From Tubulanus polymorphus (lineage: Eukaryota; Nemertea; Palaeonemertea; Tubulaniformes; Tubulanidae), in NCBI RefSeq assembly GCF_964204645.1, contig NC_134027.1, positions 18,898,485 through 18,962,484 on the forward strand: a stretch of 64,000 nucleotides of DNA. Direction: 5' to 3'. How positions within the stretch are numbered: position 1 is the first letter of the stretch; every line of letters starts with the position of its first letter. Shown here piece by piece: positions 45,984 to 57,400 of this stretch. The translations under genes and the position numbers were made by a program. Under the pieces are notes generated by a model that saw nothing but the letters and a program-made list of their open reading frames with translations, was not told the origin of the DNA and searched no databases.

Positions 45984-46839
45984 ATGGAAGCCCTGAAATG
46001 ACATTACGAATTACGTTTTACGAATTACATTTTACTAATGACGTTTTATGACTAACATTTTGGGCAACGATTTACCACTACATTTCGGTTCAATTTATCA
46101 CAAGAGGTCAAGGTTGTGTTGCACTCTCTGTGTCGTGAATAACTTTGGGGTAGCAGGCAGAAGGCAGCCCTGTAGTGTGATCGGTTGTAATTTTTTGCCG
46201 AATGCTTCCTCAACTAATAACGATGATGGATGACATTGCAGCCCAAACGCTTTGCTTTCAAATATGAATATATATTTTCATTATTAAAAGCTAAGACTTA
46301 TTCTGATCATTTGTTACAATTGAACAATTGTATCCGCACCGATATGGAGTCCAATTCCTTTTTATCTCCATGAACCCCGAATAATTTCAAGTTTTGTATC
46401 GTCTTAATCATCGTGCCCTTGCCAAACAGGACAGTGTCAGTGTTTGTAATTTATTAATTAATGAATCCGAGCGTATGCAGGCTGAATCTCTATACTTTTA
46501 ATCATTTGAAATTAGGCCTATCATAAGCCATTTTTTGACTACGAAACTCCCTCAATTTCACGATTGATACATACATGTATATATTTCGAAATGCAAAATA
46601 AATTCAGTCAGATTCATTATTCGTCATGATTCGACTTCATTGCAAAGCCGGGGTTTTCCGAAAAACTCAATAGCCAAAAAGTCAATGGAAAACGTTCGTA
46701 AAACGTAATTCGTAAAACGTAATTGTATAAGACCTTGACCTGACCTTGAAATGCAGGGAGCTCATATTGTAAATCGTTAACCTAATTCGTAAAACGTAAT
46801 TCGTAAAAGTAATTCGTAATGTCGTTTCAGGGCTTCCAT
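45984..46839. mobile_element. hAT-like element with TACGAATTACGTTTT subterminal repeats
   Basis: TIRs ATGGAAGCCCTGAAA...GACATTACGAATTAC at the left and the inverse at the right. Flanks ACTTTTCT and ACTTTTCG suggest an 8 bp duplication. Reiterated ACGAATTACGTTTT units lie just inside both ends. The ~650 bp middle has no recognised transposase. The TIR head (AYGGAAGCCC) is shared with the 14.4 kb MITE. Confidence 0.82.
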
Positions 46840-47164
46840 ACTTTTCGCTCAAATTTTCAAACTTCAATTTGCGATAATTCAAAAATTTAAAAAGCATATC
46901 GTTAGGCATGAGCAATTTATTCATTTCTAACACAGAGATGATGCTCTGGACGAGGTTATAATTTTCGAATAATTCTCGAAGTCTACGCTATTAGACAAAT
47001 TTCCTGTGCACAACGTAGATTATTTGATATATTGTTTTTAATGTAAAAGAGGTGATAAATTTGTTTTTTTTGCCCAAAAATTTTGCAAAAAACAATTTCT
47101 ACCTACCTACCGACTCATCCTGAAAAGTTGAGTCGGTGTTATGGCAAACAGACAATTATTTTGG

Positions 47165-47453
47165 GATGGCCTTATTTGAATATTTTTTTCATATTGTGAA
47201 ACATATTTTTTTTGAAAATGTAAAATAGTTTCCCTGCCGCGCCTACCTGTACCCTACAAAATTTTGGACGTGGACCGTAACCAAATGTATATCTTTGGTC
47301 TTATTTGACTACAAAATAATTCTTTAAGAAAGATGAAATACAATATAAACTTGTGGAACTTTGAAGTCACGAATTAAAAAGATTTTTCAAGCAATGCCCT
47401 TACCCCAAACAACCTCTAGCTTTCAAAGTAAACTACACTTTGCCCATGGGCAA
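47165..47453 (-). repeat. Right arm of the long-range inverted repeat
   Basis: Reverse-complement partner of 40153-40440, ending at TTGCCCATGGGCAATTTATT and directly adjoining copy H of the 154-bp-unit element. Confidence 0.85.
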
Positions 47454-47456
47454 TTT

Positions 47457-48020
47457 ATTGTATATGGCCACCAGGGGGCGTTGAATAATACAATATCTTA
47501 GTATTTCTATATTATATTCGTATCAATGCATATTTTGTTACCACAATCAATTGCTAAGTTTTGGCTCATGACATCATCTATGATTGTGGCAGTTTTGAGG
47601 CCATTAGTTATTCTATATGGTCACCAGGGGGTGTTGAATAGTAGAATAACTTAGTATTTCCTTATTATATTGGTACCTAGGCATATTTTGTTATCATGAT
47701 CAATTACAAAGTTATAGTTCGTGACATGTTCTATGATTGTGTTGAGTTTCAAGGTCATTGGGTTTTTAATATGGTCACCAGGGGGCGTTGAATAGTAGAA
47801 TAACTTAGTATTTCCATATTAAATTGGTAACGAAGCATATTTTATTATCACAATCAATTACAAAATCGTAGCTGCTGACATGTTCTATGATTGTGGTGAG
47901 TTTCAAGGTCATTGGTTTTGTATATATGGTCACCAGGGGGCGTTGAATATTGAAATAATTAGATTGTTGAGCATTTGGAACCACTTCCCAAGTGGGCATG
48001 GTGTCCCTGGACCCCTAGTT
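47457..48020 (-). mobile_element. 154-bp-unit element, copy H (5' half, - orientation)
   Basis: In reverse complement: units with CACCAGGGGG boxes near 47466, 47621, 47776 and 47932, ending with the family start (GGTGTCCCTGGACCCCTAG at about 48000-48018). The 3' module is absent. It sits about 440 bases upstream of the PBRM1 start codon. Confidence 0.9.
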
Positions 48021-48461
48021 TATTGATTTGTTAAAGTCTTAATACCAAATCGTAGTGACTCCACACCAGCAACTGTAGTAAACGCATATATTTGCAACGT
48101 AAAAAATACGTCATGCATGGTGGGAGACGTCACAAGTGGTAATGAAGAGGTTAAGAATATAAACATGTACATACATTGGCCTTCATTGTGATTCATGCGT
48201 GACTGGCCCTGTCTCCGCGATGTTGTAGCTGAGAACTGACAATGCAATGCAATGCAATGTTGTGATATATTCTCGGTGTATAATGATCCGGCGAGTTACA
48301 CTTGCAGCAGACGGTACAACTACATATCAACTTATCTATGAGCCTCCTTTACGCTCTTCACATCTAACGCTCAGCGGGGGAAGTGGACCAGAGATACATA
48401 AGATAATAACCTACGATTATTTTTGATTTATGTTATGTTAGGTTGTTTATGAGTCACGAAG
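48021..48461. promoter_or_regulatory. Probable PBRM1 5' region, possibly shared with GNL3
   Basis: Repeat-free after copy H. It includes an (AATGC)n run at 48242-48259 and GCGGGGGAAGTGG (48376-48388), which resembles an ETS site. No TATA box in a convincing position. GNL3 and PBRM1 share a divergent promoter region in human, so a - strand GNL3 first exon may start here, but I could not identify it. Confidence 0.4.
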
Positions 48462-48469
48462 ATGCCTAA
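48449..48469 (+). promoter_or_regulatory. Short upstream ORF overlapping the PBRM1 start
   Basis: ATG 48449 opens a six-codon frame (MSHEDA, stop TAA) that overlaps the proposed PBRM1 ATG at 48462 in another frame. If it is in the mature leader it could dampen initiation. An acceptor-like TTATGTTAG lies just upstream at about 48440, so it may mark a spliced leader instead. Confidence 0.4.
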
Positions 48470-51400
48470 ACGCAGAAGAGGCTCGCAAGCTGATAGTCGA
48501 AGTGATGATACAGAGGTGCCACCTACTATCAAGAGAAGGAGGCGAGCTCAGTTTGATTGGGTAATTAATATATTTTTTGCCCTTTGATTTAACATGGGAT
48601 GAAATTTCTTGAGATTTAGGCAATTATTGAATAGGCCTAGGCCTAGTTGTTCCTTGTCAGGAAAGGGTCCAGGTTTACCAGGATGTAGCTTTTGATGGTA
48701 CCCCAGTGTTGGACGTGCTTCTCTGATGCCAGATTACCGAAATTCCGGATTGTTGAAATTGTTATAGCCTAATAAATCCAGATTTCTCTTTCAGTGCATT
48801 TTATCAATTTTTGAATTAAGTTCTTGATTTATTGGCTTGTGTTATTTTACTTTAATGCAGTAAATCATGAACTGGCACTGGATTTGTTTGTTTTTTCATC
48901 TATCGGCAATAGTTTACCTAGCATACTCTTGCGTAATGCTGAAAAACGGCTTTTATGGCCCGTCAGGTGGGGCCACCTACTGTATTTTGATATGCTAATG
49001 AGCAGGTGATGACGTCTCTCTAACGTTGCCGAGCTTCTGCGGAGCGGATTTTTCATCATTACGCAAGCGTATGCTGAGTTAACTATCGCTCATGAATGAA
49101 AACAAAAACAACTTCAGTAAAAATTGTTGTTTATTTCTGAATGCAAATTCCTCACTGAACGAATTGATGCGTAATAAAGGTAGATAAACTGATTATTAAC
49201 AAAATTACGGACCAAAACGTCGCACGGAGAGCAGGTGTGACCGACAGTAGAAGATTTTTCCGTGGGAGTGCCCCCAAACCCCCCTCTCCCGATAAGGGCT
49301 CGCACCTTAAGTGACGAATTTAAGATGATCCATTCTGGAAACTGTTGCTTTCCTGTTCTATTAAAATCATTAGGTTGAATTATATTTTTATGTATTAAAC
49401 AGAGCGATGCATGCCAGGAATTGTATGATCTCATCAGGAATTATAAATCAGAAGATGGTCATTTGTGTTGTGAGACATTTATTCGAGTTCCTAAACGCCG
49501 GACTGCAGCAGATTATTATGATGTCGTTACACAGCCAATTGACTTACTTAAAATTCAGAGTAAACTTAAAAACGATGAGTATGAAGACTTAGAAAATTTG
49601 TCGCAGGATGTTGAACTATTGATCACCAACGCAAAAGCGTATTACAAGGTATTTTTTCGAAATCTTACGTTTCAATCAGTGTTGAGTAACTAAGCCTCCA
49701 GTAAAATATTTCAATCTAACTTACAAAGCCGAGTTTTGTACATAGAAATCCATCAACGCATGTCATCAGAAGATCCATCGGCCAAATAAAGGCCAGCCAC
49801 TGCGCACTCCTGATGATGACCTGACTGGTTTTCGTAACCTGTCGCTTTGTTACATGTCATGAGATTACAATTTGGTGTCTAATCATACGACTTCTCTCGC
49901 AGTTCCAGTGTGCTCTCCTGGTTTGGCTAGCTTGGTCTAGCTGAATGATGGCCATACACCATGGCCATCTCGATGTAAAAAATTAAGCTTTCGATTGTGA
50001 GCCCAATGATATTACGTACTTGTAAAAATGTATAACACACTGCATCTATCTCACAGTGTGCTCTATCCCTATAATTGTCATTTAGTAAATTGAAATCTTA
50101 ATTGAACGATGGCAGTACCTTTAGTTTCAAACACTCCGGAAATCAAGAGTTTTTGCTATATAGCAGTTATGGGTTGGAAACTGCCAGCAGTAATGCCTTA
50201 TCTGTATGTGAATTTTGTTAACTTTCAAAAAATTTCCAGCATCTTTGATTATTATTGGAGAATGAGTGATGTTCTATTTCATCTTAAAAACCTCCTTGAA
50301 CTGTATTTAACATTGGCAGTTTCGAACAGTGTCAAAAGTATACCTGATGGCCTAAATTTCTGAGACTTGATGTTTGATCTAAAATAAAACTGAACTTTTG
50401 TGTGTAACCAATATGGTAGGGCCTATAAGTTTCACATACATGGAAAAATCGGCTGAATTATTCATAAGTTAACCAATTTAATTTCGCCGATTAAACATTC
50501 CTTGAGTCAGTGCGATGAAATTGGAAGAGGGAACTTTTGAGTCAAATTATGAAAAATATGACCTGAATTTTTCACAGAAAATCTCCCCGGAATATCAAGA
50601 TGCATGTGAACTTTGGGATGTGTTTCTGGAACGGAAAAATGATTTGCTAAATGAAGGTTCGGCAGGCACAGAGGTGAGTGGTCATGATGATGAGGAGGAA
50701 AATATTGATGATGATGGCGATGAGGATGATGGAAACAATGATGTATCGGAGGTAATAAATCTTAGATCCTCTGCAGTAAACTGAGTGTTGTCTATTACTG
50801 TCTTATCTTTGCTTATTAGCTGATCAGTTAATCCGCAACTAACAAATCAAATCCGTTAAATTTGATGCGTTCAGCAGTGAATGTGATAACTAAACATGTA
50901 GGCTGGGTTCTCAGTGCTGCATAGTCTTTATCTTCTGCAATATTCTTCACCTTTTGCAATTAAATAGATATACAACCTTGAAGTAAAGTCTAAAACAGTG
51001 CTTGAATTTATTAGATCACTCGCCTGTCAAGCTGTGAACCTTTGGTTGAACAGATGGATGCTGTTTATCAGAGTTGCTTTGCTGTCCATAACTAACGCTT
51101 CAAATTAACCTTTGAACGGCATCTGCATTCCACTTTGTGAATATAACTAACTTTAACACTGCTGTCCCTGAAGTTGTGTTTCTTATAAGTCAGTTCAATC
51201 ATTGAATTCAAATGTTTTGTTTACAGTCTGGACCTTCACCAGCTGATGAAGAAAATATCGAAGAATTATTTGGATGCGTCTTCACAGCAAAAGACGGAGA
51301 CCGCAATATTAGTGATCCATTCCAGTTGCTGCCGCCTCGTAGTGTGAGTGTTCCACCTAGGTGGTCATCAACTGCTCTACGACATTAAGACGTTAAGTTG

Positions 51401-54400
51401 GCTTGTTTTCTTTTACAGCGCTATCCAGAATATTATGACATGATTAAAGAACCAATTGATTTAAAAATGATTGCAATGAAAATTCAAGATCATCAGTACA
51501 ACAGTGTAGATGAGGTGGAGAAGGATTTGCTCCTAATGTGTCGTAATGCTAGGACATTTAATGAACCGGGATCACTTATTTATAAGGTAGGCAGCCACGT
51601 TATCTGGACACTGGGTTTATCTGTAACTGCTTCGAATATCAAGTTTCAGTGGCCAGGCAATTTTTGAGAAATGTGAAGTATCATGCTATTTCTGTAACAT
51701 GGGGTAGCGGATTTGGGCCCCCACATGGTGTACCATCATAAAACCGGGATGTTTTGATATCAGATATTGACGCCGATAAACCTGGACCTATTTCTATCAA
51801 TTGATTTGGAAGAGCCGGCTAAAAAATTGCTTTAAATTCCGAGTTATTAGTAACTAAAAGTTTTGAAGTGGGATCATGAGCTTACCAGTCAAACGGAAAC
51901 CCTCACTTGCCAGGGGTCCAGTATCATAAATGAACTTGCTTCCACCAGCGGGGAACGGCTTAGCTTAATGGATTGGAATTCCTTGACGGGTGAAGATGAA
52001 AAAAACTGAATCGGCTGTATATTACTTTCAAGTTACCATATATATGTATTTGTATTAAGGGTGTGGTTGATATTCAGCTTTGGGGAGAAATTGGCTGTAC
52101 TCGTAAAAATAATGGAGCAAGTTCATCGTAAGTGAGGATGATTTGTATCTGTTTAGTTTGATGTAAATTTTTGGCAATAATAAACAGCCGATTCCATGTT
52201 TTCGGTTTTTCGTTTGACTGGTTCCTGGTGATCCAGCAGCCCACTTCAAAACTTAAGTTACCGATATTTCGGAATTTAAAGCAATTTTTAGGCCGGCTCT
52301 TCTAAATCAGTTGATAAAAGTGATAATAAGTCCACGCTTATCGGCTTCAACACCTGATATTGAAAAACCTTGATTTAATATATACGATGGTACTCGATCG
52401 GGCCCCACTCCTCTCCCCTTGTTTGGCAGAAACCCTTTTTCTCTTTGAATTTTTGCAGTAGAATTAGCAATCAATTGCAAAATTGTTGCTCTTGACATGT
52501 TCTATGATCATTGTGAGTTTCAAGGTCATTGGTGTCTGTAAAAAATTAAATATATTTTGAATACGTATACTTACACTTAAATTGATATGGGGATTAAAAT
52601 CTGGATTAAATTCATCTGCATTAAGCAGGTTTGATGTGATACTACTTTCTTGATAAGTAATGATGATTGATATAATTTCTAGGATGCGTTAACATTAAAG
52701 AAACTTATCTCATCGAAACGTGTAGATTTAGAACACAGAGGAATGACAAAAACCAGCGAACGAATTCGGTTCAGGTAATTACTAGGGACCATTCTCCAAC
52801 CAAAGTGGGAATTCTGCCCTTTATGTTTACCAGTAGGCCTACATATAGATGGTTCTTGAGATCAGTGTAAATAAGGTGAAAAAATTGTGGGGTTAGGGCG
52901 TTGACAGACTAGTCATGAAAGGGATGATTTGTCATACGATTGGTACCAGTGAACCGTAGTGTTCATAGACTGGATGATCGGCTTTCGGTTTCATATCCCT
53001 ATTTATCGATCTAAGGGCAATGTATGCGCGAGAGAGTGAGAGTGCCGTATAACTGCTGAGTCACTGCGCTAGACTCGCTCAGGCGATTATTAATTCACAC
53101 AGCCATGTATAATAACTATAATATATGCAGACCTCGTGTCTACCACTGATGCACGTATATACAAATAGGCTAATTTTTATTCTCAACCCTATAATCGCTG
53201 CTTGAGGCATTATCTTTGGATTCAGTGTTTCCTTTTAGCCCACTTTGGACTTCGGTCCCAGCGGGCTATTGTGTCACTTCTTGTCCCTCATCCGTCAATA
53301 GATGGAATCTAGTTATTTTGGGAAGTTTTAAAGATGCTTCAATGTAGTGTCATGATATTTGGGTTACACATCTTTGGATTCAGTGTTTCTTTTTTACCCA
53401 CTTGGGACTTCAGTCCCAGCGGGCTATTGTGTCACTTCTTGTCCCTCATCCGTCAAAAGGCAGAATCCAGTTATTTTGGGAAGTTTTAAAGATGCTTCAA
53501 TGTAATGTCTTGATATTTGGGTTACACATGTATCTACCCTAGACACATCTTCAGCCCAAAAGCTGGCCCTGTCAGAATCAATATGGCCGACTGGCAGCAG
53601 TTGTTGTTCGCCAAAATCAGCACTTTTTATACAGTTTTCAAGTTTTTGGGGGAAATTTTGAAGACACTTTGATCAATTACCTTGATCTTTCGTTTATATT
53701 TGATCCCCCAAAGGCCAATCAGCATAAGAAGGCTCGTCCTATGACTTTTTTGTGCCCATAAATGTCAATTTTGGCCCAAATTCTGAGTCCTGTAGCTTCT
53801 ACTGGTTTGCCATTTTTCATTGCAATTTGTGATGGGTATTCTTTGAAAAGGAATCTTTAATACCTGGGCCAGGTATTTTTGATCAGCCAATTATCACGCA
53901 ATTAGCGGCCTCCTTAGTTTTTAGGACGACGGTACGTAGTACACAACGTCCTATTGTTATCGTGAAATCCGTGACGTCAAACGATTACGTCCGTTTAATG
54001 CCACGTACGCATCTGGAACTTTCACAGTCGCTTAAATATGAAAAAAGGAAGGTTGAGTTCGTATATGGTCAATTTTTGTATCTTGGTTAATTAAATATTG
54101 CCGAAATAAAAAAATTGAAATTCTGAAGTAGTGCCGACCCTGTCTGGGAGTAAATCTGTATTAGTCCGCACTTAAAATAGCGCCACGCATACATTTTTAA
54201 AACGACACTTTACACAGGCCTATTCCATGATTTAGTTGTTTATTTCCGTATTGTGGTTTATTGCCCGAAATTTCTGTATTTTCTTGGTGTGTATGTCAGC
54301 GGATTAATTGAATGTTTACGCATTGGTGATATGGACTCGGCGAGTACACGTGCTACATCGATTCAACATTAGATGCTGTTGAATCGATACTCGTATGTCA

Positions 54401-57400
54401 AGCAACGCTGAAAACTATCTTACTATTACTAGTAAAATGATTTATCGTCATTAATTCTTTTGGACTTTCGCGTCAGCGATCCGTTTTTAGAGCCCGATTA
54501 TGTGTATAACCGGCCTACACCCTCATCGTAGTTTGTTTTGTATCATTCTCCTTGATCTATCAAACATTTTTCAAGTCAAAGATTCCCATAATCAATCTTT
54601 AAGATATCATGTAAGAATTCTAATGAGACTGCTGGTAAATATTCATTCTGTTCCACTTGGTCGATCGTTTGACTAGCTCCAGGGCCTAAGGGTACAGTTA
54701 GCAGTTGGCCTATGGTTCAGTCTGTGAACAGCTTCAAATAACTGTGTTAACAGATGGATGTGAAGCTTGTACCCCATGGACTGCATGGTCATTGGCCTAT
54801 GTCATGGGTTCTTGGTGATTGTGCCGAGAGCAGACTGTATCCGATGGTCATGGTAAGTATAACTTTGATTAAACATGCACCGATGGCTAAAATGATACCT
54901 TCGTTTCTCAACCTCTCTAATTGTATGTAAGGCAAGATCAATCCATACTGACAACGATTTTGTTGATCGAGCTTACAATATTTCGAGCCTCTGAACCTTT
55001 TTCCCTCTAGTTTTCAAACTTGCAGGGATGCTAACTATTCCGTTTTGCCTTAAATCTCTGTAATACCTTAAACTTGCATTATATGTTCAACTGTTTGTCT
55101 AACAGTGGAACTTCGTTTGGACCTGACTTGCAAATGTGTTTGAAAAGCAGCCTTAGCAACCAACCTAACTCGTCTTCACCCTGGGTTCCACTTTTAATTT
55201 CTATTCTCCGTCGTCGTCCTATTAAAAAGTTTCTTTCTTTCATTATATTGCAGGGATGAGAATTTCCCGCTTTTTGGCGGTTTCCCGCTTTTTTCTGATG
55301 AGAAATTAAAAAAAACAAGCTTTCTAAATTGTCCAGATCCGTTGAGAAATTGATGGAGGGGTGGAAGGTTTGCTGTGTCTGGCATTATGTTTCGGCTCAC
55401 AAGAGTAAAAGATTTTCGTTATGTGCTGCCATCTGGTATTGCCAATATAAACTACTGTGAAAAAATAACCAGTTTGTGCGGCCATCTAGAATTGAAACAA
55501 GGCTGTTCAGGAAATCATGCTGGGAACCCCCACTTTGAGCTTAATGCCTATGTTGCAGTTTTTCAGTAATTAACAGAGATTTTCATCAAAAGTCGGGCTT
55601 TTTCATAATCCCTAGTTCTCATCCCTGATATTGATACCTAAGCATATTTTGTTACCACAATCAGTTGGAAAGTTGTAGCTCATAACATGTTCTATGATTG
55701 CGGTAAGTTTCAAGGTCATTTGTTTTTGTATATGGCTACCAGGGGGCATTGCATAATGAAATAACTTCTATATTATATTGGGTTGAATGGTGATAGAAGT
55801 TGATCACAATAATATTAGAAAGATTTTTTGACGCCTTTTAAAACGTTACCATTATGAAACCTAAACAATGTTAACCATTCAGCGTCATTTCACAAATCAC
55901 AACCCTAAATCGATGTGCAAAACGTCACAGGTCTATGTGTACACATACAAGCTATTTGGCAAAATATTATTGACAAAGATGTAGAATGTCTTCCTGTGAT
56001 TATATAATGAGCCATATTTGAACGTCGAAATGTTATATTGCATTGAAATCAAGAGAAGATGTATTGTAATAGTAATAGATGTATGATTACATCAGAAGCG
56101 GCAGGCATAAATAGAAATGATAAATCGGATTATTCGTTCAAAATCGCGGATGTATACACGATGCAGAAGTCTTATATAAAAGTAAGACTCTGACATGGGG
56201 ATGCTGGTGGAATGACGAAGCTAAGCTAACTATGATCTGTGTAGGGCTGGCGTGACGGCGTGAATTTTATCGGTGGCTACAAGCGGTCAATATAAAAATG
56301 TGTAAACATGTGATTTCAATATTCAAATGTTTTAGAAAATATGTTCGATATTAGAGGTATGCAGGTTTCATGAGAACGATCATCCCAATTAGCAATCTAT
56401 AGAGCATAGCTGTCGTATACCGCTCTGCGTCCTCTGATGGCATGTGTATCAGGGGACAATTCAATTCTTTATTGATTAAGAATAAGAAAATACAACATAC
56501 AAAACACATGCGTAATTCATACAGAATAACATAAACAAGTTATTTCCACTTCAATCCAGACTCAGTCAATCAGGATTCAAGTGACAGCCAAACCGACTGG
56601 GCTAGGCCACACGATATGCTCCAAAGTCGTGATGAAGCTGACATCAGAATGGCTCTTTCCTCAACCATGGAGGCAATGAAGTTGCAGACCAGCTTAGAGG
56701 CAAAAGTGAAATTGACAATTTTTAATAAAAAAATCAAACCACTTTTTACAATCGAAGCCCTGTATCACCTACCCAATCGCCAAATCTTATAATTCCCCAA
56801 ATTTCTTAAAACTTCGATTTCAAATTTGCAATCCCACATTAGCTCATCCCAAGAAAGTCTACATTTTTTTCACAGGCGTCAAATAATTTATTGAAATAAT
56901 TTTCTTGTTGAATTATATTTTATCAATAATTCGTTCGGATGAATTTATTTTACAAGGTGAATTAATATGCGAATGACTACATCACTTGGTGTGAATGGGC
57001 ACCTTGCACCAAGGATCGGTACCGTAGGCCTAGGGGTCTTAATTCCTTGTTTTGTGCTGGGAAAGTCAGTGGGAGTCTTTAAATCTGAAAGGTTTGCAGA
57101 CAATGTCCTTGAAAGCCTTAGATTTTTACAGTTAGACCAAAATTGTCGCCGAGTTGTATGGCAGTGTGGCGTGTGTTTATTCATTTACTGCAGACTTATT
57201 GCATAGCAACAGTCGGCGTCTAGCCATATCAGTGTAACTACATTCCTCATTAACGGGGTTCCCTATGCGTCACAACAACCAATCAGAGGTGCGGAGTCCT
57301 GCTGATAGACTGTTTAGTACATGTAACACATTTTCCTTGCCAAACTTGTATTCCAAATCTTATCGTAAGAATAGAAATATTAATTTGAAAATATTTTGCA

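Noticed and set aside
17607-48020. The 154 bp tandem units as a CRISPR array or tandem satellite
   Set aside because: Animal DNA; units are contiguous without spacers and sit inside a mobile element with defined ends, copied at many places.
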